A DNA stretch of 64,000 nucleotides, from assembly GCA_963170055.1 (NCBI GenBank), contig CAUJGJ010000313.1, positions 3,731,701-3,795,700 on the forward strand, in the 5' to 3' direction. Made by a program: the position numbers and the translations under genes. The notes under the pieces were generated by a model. The model searched no databases. It was given only the letters and a program-made list of their open reading frames with translations, and was not told the origin of the DNA. Each line of letters begins with the position of its first letter. Position 1 is the stretch's first letter. This document shows positions 12,113 through 25,200 of this stretch, in pieces. The stretch is from Halisarca cf. caerulea (taxonomy: Eukaryota > Porifera > Demospongiae > Chondrillida > Halisarcidae).

Positions 12113-13111
12113 TTTTGCCATCATTCATGTACATGCATAGACTATATGGGGTACATACGCGCATGCACATACAGGAATTTCCTGTCGTGTAATCTGTGTT
12201 AACATATTCATTTGCATGTACACCATTGTGAAAAATGTTCATCCACGTACAGCTGCATGCATATATTTACGGTAGAACCTCATTGAGAAGAGCATGCACT
12301 CCTAAGACAAATTTTCACATAAGTACATGCAGACTAGTTCCAATCCCTGTTTGGTTTGCTGCTGTATTGCACATGCATATTCTATAATTGGCTGATATTA
12401 AGAAGAACTTTCAATAATGAGAACTATAATTTATGGGCCCCCAAATTTTGTCTTGACAAAGTTTTGACTGTATGATATACATAATGATATGACTGTTTCT
12501 CTTCAATTCATATATAATTGCATAATATTATAAAATATCACATAATGAACAATACAATGTCATATTTATCAGGGTTTAAGTGCCGGATTTTGTACAATGT
12601 TTACCACTGTTGTGCATTATAGTATATATAAACTATAATGCTTATTGTTGATATATATACTTATGGATGTTTGTTGCATCTCAAGTACTTTAATAAATAC
12701 TTCTCAGAAATGGGTGGGCAATAAGCCCAGTCATTAGGTATTACCCTTCAATCTTGCATCACTTATATAATCAGTATTGCTCGGAATGTTACATTTTACA
12801 TTCTTCTATACTAACATTATACATACAGTGAAAATTGCTTCGTACATACCTCCAATGGGAAACAAATTCAGAACTTATTATCATAGGTACGTACATATCA
12901 GGGTTGAATGAGGATCTCAAGTACTTACTATCCAGATACTACTATAACAGTTGGAAATTACTACTTTGCTTAAATTTGAGATATGAAATGTGCAAATTAC
13001 ACACAAAGTAATGATCAATGTTATTATAGCAGTTATCAATTCACTGACAGGTCATTTATTCTCAAAATCAACTTCTTGAAGAAAATAGATTTTTAGAATA
13101 GAAGTCTGGAG

Positions 13112-13169
<58 letters not shown>

Positions 13170-13561
13170 ATGTATTAGTATATGTATTCATATAATATAT
13201 ATTTAATAATATAATGAAATAATAGGTCACATGGATTGGATCCAAGAACAATTGCACCATTTCCACACTGGATGGTAACAGTGATCCTTTGTAGCAAAAA
13301 TGTCCGAGACAAGGGGTCTGAGGTTGTGGTGATGTATTCATATCTATGGTGTTTTCACCATGCTTTGTTTGTCATACTTAGTTCCGATTGTATAATTATA
13401 TGTATAATAATGTTAAAAAAATTATAAAAATATAAATTAAATGCAGCTGTTGAGAAGCTGTTGAGACGTAATTTCTGCTTGTGTAGGTGTGTATGTGTGT
13501 TTCTGTGCATGTTAATAATGCATGTGAGCAGGATATCGATCTGATGTGAATGATGGCAAAA
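12113..13561. other. Spacer between the convergent TGF-beta genes
   Basis: About 1.45 kb of AT-rich sequence holding both 3' UTRs. AATAAA occurs at 12692-12697 on the plus strand and at 13060-13055 on the minus strand; either could be a poly(A) signal. A GT microsatellite lies at 13113-13160. A degenerate MITE starts near 12270 (GGTAGAACCTCATTGAGAAG). No gene seen. Confidence 0.5.
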
Positions 13562-15397
13562 TTAATCACAGATACATGACTCTATGACCATATGAGGTAA
13601 TGTCACCAGTTCAGCTGGCTTATCAGCATACTTTTTGATGACCACTGGTAGTCCCCTCATCCTTGCAGCAGAGCAGCATGGTTCAGGAGCACCAGTTGGA
13701 TTCAGTTTCCTGTATGCCCTCAGAACTTGGGGATGATATCTCTCTGATTCATTGCGCCATGCATATGGACATGCTCCTGCACAGTAATGAATGTTCACAA
13801 CTGTTGGGTATACAATCCATTTCCAGCCGATTTGTCGAAAATTAATCACCAGATCTCTCAAACAGCATTTCCTTTCTGGTGTTTCTTCACAGTGTTCAGC
13901 ATTGACAGAATCAACTTGACGTTTGTTCCTGTCTCCTTCCTCAACAGTTTTACGGACAACTGTTAATCGTGTTTTCTCAGCATTGGCAGAAATGAACACA
14001 TCAGTCACTGTTTCAAAATCAGCTTCAAGTACCACAGAATGGTCATTGTTGCTACCATCTTCTGGGTTACCATACTCTTTTAGGAGTGATGTAACATCAA
14101 TTTTTATTATTCCAGATTCAGTGTTGTACTCTTCTTCATGAATTAACCTTCGTGACATAGTTTGATTTTGGGGACCATATTCTTTTAGATAAAGTTTCAC
14201 CCGTTGATCTGAAGTGGCTCTCTGTTGCCTGCTGTAATGCTGAAGTTGCTGATTTGACTTCACTGGAAAATTAAGCATGGCTCGCTTCAGATTGCTTCTT
14301 GTCAGTTGTACCAGTTGAAACTCAGCCTTCCGACCATTGGTACTTACAGCTACACAACAATTTAAAAGAAAATGCTAATTATTTTTATACCACAGTTAGC
14401 GCCCCCTTTGAGATACCACCCTCATGAAAGATTGGGGTGGTCTTTTATGAGGGTGGTCTCTCAGAAGGGCCCTTGTGACCAGCTTTGCATGGACCCATAC
14501 TTGGTTCCCTCTCGTCAGTAACTATGTACTACCTCTTTCAACCTTTCACGTGTCCCAAGATAAATTATTAATGGTGGTCTAGATCTCTCACAAGTGGTAC
14601 TACTACTGTCTCTAACAAGGGGAGCTGAGCATGAAGCATAGGTATACGTTTGTGACCAGCAAAAGCTGCTCTTACAGAAGGGGTGCATGCATGCATGGTC
14701 TTTCATAGGGGTGGTCTAGATATCGAAGGGGGTACCACTGTACATGAATTTCCAGTGAAAATATGGTTAGGCTTAATGCATGGGTGGCCATATTTTTTCC
14801 GCATCATATCTCTACATAAATTATATGAACCACTACCATGGTTCGTGATACATTACATTATGATATATAATATTATGTATATGCATATGTGTGTATAGAT
14901 GTAGTAAAATTATATAATGTGTATCGGGTATACGCAATAGTCCTGCATTATAGGTCTTGCCATACTTTGTAAATGCCTGCAGTACACCAGCAACCATGTG
15001 GGCCCTGAAAATAATATCCATGCATGCAGGGAAATGAACAGTGCTTACTTCCTTTCACTGCTGTCAAGACTTCTGCATAATAGTTATCAGTATCGTCTGG
15101 TCTTTGACATTGCTGACATCTTGAGCATTCACCAGAGTACGAATCAGACAGAGAGTTGACAGCATCTTCATAAGCTAGCTTAATACTTTCATCCAGGTCA
15201 CTGAAAGATATGTTTTCCTTCGGATTTTTAGGAACTTGATCTAACCTCAACTTGGCCAAGAAATTGCTTTTAAATGCTTCCAATCTCTTCTCTACAAAGA
15301 ATTTGTCATCTTGTTCTGGAAACATTGAACTACTCATCTTAAATAAAACTGCGAAAATGGCACATACAAGTGTCTTAGTTGTAGCCATTATTTTCAT
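13562..15397 (-). CDS. TGF-beta superfamily ligand, copy 2 (two exons, inverted)
   Basis: Exons 15397-15049 and 14349-13562 (minus strand) join in the same phase and at the same codon as copy 1, giving 378 residues. Signal peptide (MKIMATTKTLVCAIFAVLF), prodomain helix (VEKRLEAFKSNFLAKLRL), CSRCQQC cluster, furin site RNKR and a nine-cysteine mature domain are all present (HC, RKCC, HYCAGAC, EPCC, SCIC). The prodomain is almost identical to copy 1. The first half of the mature domain differs clearly (for example NFRQIGWKWIVYPTVVNIHY against DFRHIGWKWVISPSVANIYY), while the second half (about LRAYRKLNPT onward) is again nearly identical. Both copies look functional: no stop, frameshift or lost cysteine. 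The pair arose by inverted duplication including promoter and intron. Confidence 0.93.
14396..14745. mobile_element. Inverted-repeat element in intron 1 of TGF-beta copy 2
   Basis: The left end has CCCCCTTTGAGATACCACCC and the right end GAAGGGGGTACCACTGTAC, inverted copies of one another. This belongs to the family that reads CTTTTGAGAGACCACCC elsewhere in the window (26955-27108, 35608-35770, 46251-46430, 47005-47182). Confidence 0.55.
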
Positions 15398-15460
15398 ACT
15401 TCTGTACAATTAACTAACTCGCTTGTGTGTGAACAATTTTATAGTCTGCACACTTTGTGG
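15398..15460 (-). promoter_or_regulatory. Conserved TATA-containing promoter of TGF-beta gene 2
   Basis: On the minus strand this reads ...CAAAGTGTGCAGACTATAAA..., the counterpart of the copy 1 promoter, with TATAAAA at 15443-15437 about 40 bp before the ATG. Conservation between the copies beyond the coding region supports a real promoter. Confidence 0.5.
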
Positions 15461-15479
15461 AATTGTCAGGATTCTTGCT

Positions 15480-17553
15480 GTTGAGTGGCCTTGTATTGAG
15501 CTATAATTGATTCTGAATTAATTGATATCGATTAATAAGTCTAAATTTAACAGAATCAGCACACATTGAATCAGTGCATGGGCAACATACAATACTGCTT
15601 GATATATTGGCCTATTGATTCATATAATGTTGCCAATTTTCATGCATACATAATAACTAGAATTAAGGGAGATATATAGCTGGATCACATCAGTGAAATC
15701 GTCCTTACATTTCCACAATGAACTTGTTGAAGACTCTGGCCTGGCAGCCATGCATGCAAGCCGGGAAACGTAATAATTTTATAACCATGTAGTGCATGCG
15801 TACAGCAAGATTAAGCTAAAAATATAATATTGTCAGAGATTATTTTTTGTTTTCAATGACCCTTGGATTAAATTTTCAGTGTGTAATGCTCATTCAATAT
15901 GTCCACTTAATTCAAAATTCCTTTGTGACTAACAAGAAGTTTGAATTAAGTAACAGGATTGATTCAGAATTTTGAATTATGAGTGTTATTTGAGGCTAAT
16001 GTTCGATTCTCTATCATAGCAAAATGGAATTTGATGACAAATTTCAGCTGAATAATATATTAATATTATGGTAGTTAGCTGAATTGAGGTTTCAAACACA
16101 AAGATTATGCTACAAATAATAAATTACATATAGAAGCACAGTCGAACCTCTCTATAACGAACTTCCTCAGCACCGCTGAAAATGTGCACTATATATATCA
16201 GGGTGGTAGGCTGGAGCCAATTCACATAATTACACAAAATTAATAGTAGTATACCTCTGTAATAATGAACAATTATTCCTGAATAATTATAGCTAACTTT
16301 TAATGCAAAAATTGTCACACAGTCATTAAATAGTTAATAATCTTTTCACAAAATGACATAACTGCACGACATGGAATGTGTTTCCTTCCTTTTTAAATGG
16401 CTCTTTTATTCTAAATAAGAAGTAATTTCCCTCAACAATATGGCAACACATCATTTGTGCGTGCAATCTGCTGTCTGAGTTGTGAACTTGTAGGTAAATA
16501 TGAGTCTATTGGAGTAGGGAACTTTAACAAAGAAGGCTACAGTGCCTATGACATCATCTAAGGAATTAAGGCATGATTGCAGCTGAATGCATCTGATGAC
16601 AACAATAGGTATAATATTATTGTTTGGACTAATATAATATTATGTTCAATAAAACATTTATATACAGTTAGCCTATTTAATTGGTAATAATTGACTTGCA
16701 GGACCACCCTGATATATATATATATATATGATAGTGAACCTTTTCAGTGGTCCTGTATGTATGAGGTGGTTCGTTATAGAGAGGTTTGAAATTGACTGTA
16801 GTAGTAACCGTAGACTCTGGTTAAGAAGTGCATGCGCCTATCACTCTGGGTGGCACGGAAGTATGTGCTTAAAAGTGTGCCTTAGCCCTAATAGGAAGCA
16901 TTTGGTTATATACCATCATGTAATAGGAGGAATGCGTATGTGTCTATCAAAAAGTGTGTGTTTCTTACAGAGTTGTGCTTCTTACAGGGGTGCACTTCTT
17001 AGTACGTCCGAATCTACAGTACTTCTATAACAATTTACAGACTGAGTAATCTTCGTGTTTGAAACCTCCAACTAGGTACTATCATAGATAATCTATACAT
17101 ATGTATAGATTATCTATGGTACTATATATTCAGCCGAAATTTACCTTCGGATTCTATAATTTTGTTATACATAATATAACAACATAGGACATGTGCTTCC
17201 CTATGTGGAACTGCCCAGTGTGTGCTTAATGTGATCCCAATGATAATTAAATTAAATATAATATCTTCATTGTTACATTGTAGAAGGTCCACTGTATATA
17301 GCGCCAATTAAGAATATAATATCAGAAGTAGTACATTAACCTGCATGAAATTGACAAATTATAATATTATTAAGACACATCATAGATAATATATTATACA
17401 TACGTAACGTATGTACAATAATATTATTATCTATGGGCATGCACAATAAGACGAAATGTCACAGCTTGGTCTTGTATGCTAGCCCAGCGAGCGGTGTGCG
17501 GTTACGTGAAGTATTGTCGCGTGAAAAGAGAGGGCTGGTATTTAATATGCACA
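15480..17553. other. Intergenic region, TGF-beta copy 2 to MRH-2
   Basis: AT-rich with no convincing exon. Holds degenerate pogo-like ends (CAGTCGAACCTCTCTATAAC at about 16139; GTTATAGAGAGGTTTGAAATTGACTG at about 16773-16798) and a perfect local palindrome around 17090-17119 (ATAGATAATCTATACATATG and its inverse). The two genes are divergent here, so promoters of both fall in this region. Confidence 0.45.
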
Positions 17554-20500
17554 ATGGAAGGCAAAGGTTTGATCTTTATCGTCTCTTATATTCTTCTTTG
17601 CCGCGTTGTTAACAGCGATATCACATGCCAAGTGGAGGGAAATGATTTCTGCAAGTTTAGACTGAGCGGCAATGTGACGGGACTCGTGGATTTTTCATCT
17701 GTCTTCTACCGTGGACCGCTTGAAACGAAGTAAGTATTGGAATCATTTTCCGAACGAGTTTAATGTTAGTATCACACGCAGGAGCTACCTCCAATGCGCA
17801 AATTCTCTCGATTTCGGCTTTATGTACATGCCCGCGCGTCTCTACGCGTGAAACACGTCTCACGAGTGTTTTTTGTGATCTGAGCACGTTGTTAGGTACG
17901 TATGTGTTGTGGTTCACCACTGCCAATTGGAACAGAATGATGCATGCATGCTAGCGCTCGTGTAATGAAACAATGTGATGCATGTGCTTAGGCTGCACTC
18001 AGCACTAATAAGCATGAATAAAAACCTGCCATTCTTGTTTTTATGTTATGTCACACCAAATTAATGTGGTCCTATACCCAAAAGTATGCAGCCCAGCATA
18101 TTATATACATGTACTTATCTAATACAAACTCAAACAGTCAAGATGTTAGGGTTAAGGTATATATTCATAACATAATTGGGGGAAGGGGGTACGGTAGGGG
18201 ACCATTCAGGATGTTGCGAACACATTTTTCTCATCTTATACAGGAGTTCAGGAAATGACTATCTCTATGATGCATGCAGTGGAGTCCAGTGTGCCGGAGG
18301 ACAGTGTGGATCTGACACGTGTGCTGTGAGTGGCATGTACTTCTGGTTTTTATTCTCTGTCTTTCAAGCCTTTGCGAATGGAAATCAAATGAAACACCTT
18401 GATGAGAGGAGACAGACCCAGAGACTAATCATCATCATCATAAACCTACTGCACTCTTTTGGTCATCCGCATGTTAGTTAACATGCTCTGAGTCACTGTA
18501 TTTAGCAGGACAGTGTGTTTAAGTATTTCTGAGATTTTTGTCTTTATAAGACTTAGCAGGAAATTAAAATCTTCTGAATCATCACAGTTGCTGGATGTAG
18601 TGGTTCGAAAGTCATGTACAGTCACCGGATGCTGACACTGTACGTAGTGTAGACAGTACCTAGGGAGATTACGGTAGAATCCTCCACATATTATATGTAC
18701 CACTGTCTTTAGCCATTGTTCCAAACATCCACAGTTACTGTAGCAAGTGACTATTTCTAAGTCCTTTATATTAGTGGAAAAATTAATAATAAATGACGTT
18801 TATTGGCTCTCTCTTTAAAAGAAGTATTATGTTGCCTAACATGAGCATTGTCTATAGACCAAGAGTAATATCAATATATGTGATTACATTGGATGCTTTT
18901 AACAAGATTTTTTTCTAATGAGAATTTCTGGTGCACCCTGGGTCTCATTAACCAGTTACCACTGTTTTAAAGCAGTGCAGGTCAATGCTTTGGTAGAATT
19001 CACCAGTACAACCTATATCACTGCCCACCTGACATAATAAGGACCACCTGTCTATTCAGACTGCAATACAGCCCATATCCGACATCAGTGATGCTAACTT
19101 AAAGGTACCTCTTTAGAAGGACCGCTTGACTAACAGTGCCTGTGAAAACCGTTTGCTGGGCCCAGGAGTTGTCTTATTGGGCATGTTTGATTGCAGAGTA
19201 TACATAGTACAGTGAAAGTTGCTTAATAATATTATGTACCTTGAAGGGGACATGAAATCAGTACTTACTAAACCAGCTACTTACTATCAGGGTCGGTTTA
19301 TGTACATGAGGTATACTCAGGGGCAAAATGAAGAGTACTTACTAGCCCTGGACAATATTTCAAAATTAATCCAAAACCAACAATACAATTATAATTACAA
19401 TTGTGAATAGTCAATACATCGAATACTCAATAATTATATCGATGATTAGTATTTTTCTAGAGCAAGTACAGCTAGCTCCATTTGCAGTACAACAATGGTC
19501 AGGTTAAAATCGTGAAGACTAACAGCAGAAGTCCAATACGTATATAACTAAGGCTTTCAATTGGCCCACATACATAGTAGTAAATATTCTTGACCAGCCC
19601 CTCAGTTATGATGATTGCGGGATCAAAATTGGAATATCAATATTGGAGGATAATATGAGATATATCAACTAGTATCGGCTATCTGTCAATTAGTTAGTAT
19701 TAAAATAACTATATAGCTATATTTATCAATACTGTCCAGGACTAGTATATACTTATTATCCAGGAGTATGTTATTTACCAGATATTTATTAAGCATGTTC
19801 CATTATTCAGAATAGCCTCAAAGCAAGCTATCATACTTGTTCCAATTGGTGTGCCTCTCTAATGATGGTGACCCTTTGACTTAAAGGTAATATTTTTTCA
19901 TTCCCAAGAAGAGCCTCCAGGATGGAGAATATATTTTGGGGCGACACTTACTAATTGGAATCCCCCTAACTGGTGAATTGCAGCAACAGAGTACAAGTCG
20001 TTGGTATTGCTTAACTCCCTCATGCCAACAAGCACCTCTATGTAGATTTCAAGGCTCACATCTGTCTTTGTAGACACGGTAACCGTGCAAAACAGAATCT
20101 ACCTCCAACGTGTGGACTCAACAGGCCACCATTTTATAATTATATCAATGGAAAATTTGTTCTAATTATGACTAAGTGCTCTTCTAATGATGGCGCCTGG
20201 TTGAAGTATTTGTCTTTCACTCCTCTCCAAAGAAGCACCTTCTGCTCCAGTATTTTATTTTTGGGGTGCGCTAATTGGAACAATTTAAGTACCGTAAGAC
20301 CATTGTGGTTTGTCAATTACCATAGGGGGTAATATTCGTGGGGTGAAAAGTTTGTTGTTTTCATGGTTGGAAAGGGAACCACAAGATATTGACTCACAAA
20401 ATTTAGTACCACATGTGGCTCTTTGCACTGCACGTGGTACGGATCTGAAGAATTTACGAAGGAATCGAGACTCTCAAACTCAGTGTATCCTTATTGAAGA

Positions 20501-22132
20501 ACTATAAGAAAGGCAACTGCAGTAATTTAACCGATCTCAGTCGACCTTTAGAGTAGTTAGCACCGTCATCGTTGCCAACAAGGAAGTTTGCTGCATTAGC
20601 AGCATGATTGTAAACATCGTAACGATTAGCCATTTCCCTTTGGCATTGAAATTTATCCACAACTTCAGCTTCCCAAATGTCTTTGTATTCATGGTTACAC
20701 AGGTAGCCTCATATCGTGGCTTCTACTTTGAAGGATGTAGCCATTTTCTTGAAGTTATAATTTCTTTGCGGTGTGAACCATGAATTTTTGACCACAAATA
20801 AGTAATTTTTTATGATCCACGAAATTTGGCCCCACAAATAATACCCATGCACTATACGGTACCTTTGTGAATTGGGAGCTAGTCCATAATGATTGGTCAG
20901 TGTAGGAAAGTATGAATAGACAACAACTCAACCCAATGGTATGTAGTCATGTCTTTATACTTTGTGTCACTGTTTAAACAGTAATTGATTTGTGGTCTCA
21001 GTGGGTGTTGGCAATACTAAACCCTAGCCAATGCCCAACCCTAAAGCCTCGACAGTTAGAGTTTTCATTTGAGAAGCACCCACACCAGACCAAAATTATC
21101 AGGGTCAGAACTACCATAGCATCTCACTTGCATGTTGTACACAATATGTATATGTATCCACAGGCCTGCCAGAAAGCTGATGAGAATTATGGTCTTGGAG
21201 ACATCAAAACTGTGATATGCGATGCTAGTCAGTCTGACCCTTCCAAGAAAGAGTGGACCATTAAGTTGTCCTACACTGGAGGTCAAGAGGGCAGGGAAAG
21301 TGATTTTACATTCTTGTACAAGCCTTCTGAATCCTCCCCTGAGATGATGTTTGATCAGGAGAAGCCAGCACTTGATTATGTAAGCCCAGCAGTGCAGTAA
21401 CTAGCTAAACACACGTACTTGAATCTACAGCTAGCTGAAAATGATGCTTTACATATGTATCAGGCAGTATTTCATCTATGTGGCACCAACATGTAATTTA
21501 GTGCATCTGTCATCCAACATGCATGTATGTATCTCATTATAATTAACTGCCAATATCTATTGAAACCTCTCTAGCTAATGCAACACTTACTGTCAATGAG
21601 GCTTGCATTGAATTCTGAGGTTGCTGATTTATGTAGTGACTCTTAGTATGTTTTATTATGGCAATTGTACCTTATAAGATGGTTGGATTAGAGAAAATGT
21701 TGGATTATAGACTATTAGAGGTATTGGATTAAGTGACTTTAATGTAATATGGTGATTGTCTGTCTCTACGCTGAGAGTTAAGGGGTCATTCATGTGCAAA
21801 TGTGTACATACGTACGGTATGTGTGGACTTTGTAATTGTTGCTAGTCTACATACTTTGATCCGCAGTCTTGTGCTGTTTTGAACTTATTGCATGAAGTAT
21901 TGTGTTCTTGGCCCCTCCATAGCATCTTAGCGTACAAGCACACTTCACTGTACCTGGTATGCCACCAATCTCTTGTGACCCTTCACCTGAAAGTCCTTGT
22001 AAGTGTACTCTTGGTAATGGAGCTACTGGTACCATTGACCTGTCTCCTTTGTTCTCAAGTGGACCCTTGACAACGATGTGAGTGGGCGTATGGCCTGAAA
22101 GAGTGTGTGTGTGTGCACTCACGCATGTACGT

Positions 22133-22228
<96 letters not shown>

Positions 22229-25200
22229 ATGTGTGTGTTTGTGTACGTATGTGTAATATACATAGTATGTGGTTTATATGTGTGTATGTACAGTGTATAT
22301 CTGGCTATTTGTTGAAGCATCATATGTCACAAGGTATAAACTTGTAGCGTGCATGATGCACACACAAACATGTACACATCACAGTTTGGTTCAGCTATAC
22401 CTATGAAGGACCATTGCTTCACTTTATGTTGTCATTATCTGATTTTTGTATTCTTTCTGGTCCCAGTGCTGGGCGCAATTGGGGACAACTGAGTACCTTG
22501 TACAGTAGAATTTGTATAGTATATAAGTATACCCCCATGGAAAGGCAAACTAGGTACTCACTATCAGAGGTACTTACTATCCAAGGTGCGTTTCATGGTA
22601 TTGCATGAGGTAGGGACAGCTAGAGCAATAAGTACTTACAGTACTATCCAGAAGGACTTACTAACCCAGTTACGTACTGAGTCAGACAGAGTTTGACTGT
22701 AGTATAGTATTCCATTATAGTAATACTGGCTTACACTGACTATATTATTGTACAGGAGCAATGAATCTATATACACATATGATGCGTGCATTGGAGTATC
22801 ATGTGAGAAATCCTGTGGCACTAACAAGACCTGCGCGGTGAGTTGAGCTTTGTACTGATTTGCATTACAGTGGGACCCACTTAACACAAAGCTCAAGGGA
22901 ATAATAAAAAGTGTTCATGTTATCAGAACAATTAGAAGTACTAGGGGCATTGAAGGGAACATTATCTTCACCAAAATTTCACTTTAAGCAAATTTTGACA
23001 GCTAGGTTTCCACAATATTTTGTATTTACTTGTGTTGGGTAAGAAAATTCTAATAAATCTGAACTGTTTATTTCTTTTGAGCCGTTTGCAAAACTAAATC
23101 ATTCATATTAGCCAATTTCTTCATAGCATCAAAAAATGCTCCTTTTCTCACCTTATGTTTAGATCTGTTCTAGAAAACACTCAATAATGTCTGTGGAATA
23201 TAGGCACTGGTCTCTCTGTTGTATTTTATGACATTTTCATTTCAATATATGCCAATAGACAGTGGAACTTCTGTACTCTGTCCGCCTTGAGACCAACAGG
23301 AATTAGCCACATGAAGGCTAATAACAGGAAGTTTAAGTTTGTGGCTGAAATAGACAGGTCCATTGCAATACACAGGTATGGTACGTTTTGAAACCAGCAG
23401 TATTATGGCTGGTTTGGAAAGGGTAGTCACTACATATTATTGCTCGGATTAACATCTTGCACATGTGGGACATGTCCACATTTGTTATCATAACGTTCCT
23501 CAGTCTGCATAGTGATAAAATGTAATTTTTAGGCACACATAAAATATTAGTCTCACAGTTATCCCGTGATTCGGACTGATATTCGGGCGTATACGAATGC
23601 CAAATCTGTATTTAGTGACGTTTACTGTTGTCACTGCTGATTTGTCACACGCTCACATGTGATCCAACTCGATGTTCTTCAGAATTTTCTTCTGGGTGCA
23701 ACACACAGAATCACCGATGAATGGTTTCTTTATTTTGTATTGGGAGTTTACTACACAACTCAACTTTTCCATACATGGGAAATTGTACTTCGCTTTGTGT
23801 CCGAAGTTATGGGCATTGGAAATTTTACTGGTAAGCCCTGTTTTGCCATTCCTCGGGTTTCGTAAAGTTGCTAGATTCCATGCATGCATGAAGATATTAG
23901 TAAATCTTCTGGTATAGTGTTATACCAGCTTACTCATCCTTTGCACCCAAACGATTTTGGTCTTAAGTAGGGGTCAGCAAACCGGTCGTATTTCACCGAT
24001 GAAGGACAGAGAACCTTCAAAACGGTTATTATTATAAAAAGTTCGTGAGTTGTTCTCTTAGAAAAGCATTTAGTAATCCTTCTCAGAGCCACACAGGCTG
24101 AAAACAAGCCTTCGAAAATCGACGTAAATTTCACACCTACCAATTAGCATGGACATGTCGCTCATGCATGCATTGATAGCAATGTTAGAATGCACAAAAT
24201 ACAAATAAGAATACATGACTTTATAATATTATCACAACGTAATGGCCAGTATTTCTTGAACATGTAGGCTTGCGAATCATCCACGACAGCAGACGATGGA
24301 TTAGGTACACTCGATTCAGTGAAATTCAACGTCAGCAGGTCAGATATCTCAAGAGGCATCTGGATCATTGAGGTCACCTACACAGGAGGTCATATGAACA
24401 GACAGAGTAGTGTGGTGTTTGAGTATGTCCCAAATGGAGCACCCAAGTTTGAATTCCAGTCAGAGAATCCCACTCTTCACTATGTGAGTTGACTACCACA
24501 GTATATGTATTGGATTATGGCTGCAGTTGGTTAACGCACGTACATATATACATATAGTAATCCTTGTTAAGATGAACTTTATGGGACCAACAAAATTAGT
24601 TCTCAGTAGAAGAACTATAATTGGCTAGCCAAACTAACAAAGCATGCATACATAATATGTACTGTAGAACTTGCTTAGAAAGTACCTGGGTTAGCACATA
24701 CATACTGCTGGATATAATAAGTACTCCTTATTTTGTCCTTATGTACACCTCATGTACATAAAACAACCCTCATGTCAAGCACCTCTGATAATGAATACTG
24801 ATTTTGTGTCCCTTTCGAGGTACGTACTAAGCAAGTTTCACTGTGTGTCATTTCTTGTTACATAGAACATGGCGGTCTATGGAGGGTTCATTGTCCCAGG
24901 AGGTAGTGGTCCAGGACTGGAGTGTGTGAAGGATCCCACTAGCCCCTGCAAGTGTTCTCTCAACGATGGAAGCGGCAGTGTTGACCTCTCTCCTCTGTTT
25001 TCAAAGGGACCACTGAATGTAACGTAAGTGGGTGGAGTTTGGGTTTTTATTAGGCATGTGTGTATGTGTGTACGTATGTACATATAATGCATACTCACAT
25101 ACATACACACTAATATAAACACACACGCAATGTCATGCACACACATGCACACATGCACACATACACACACAGGCACACACATCGATCCTTTCTTGTGCAA

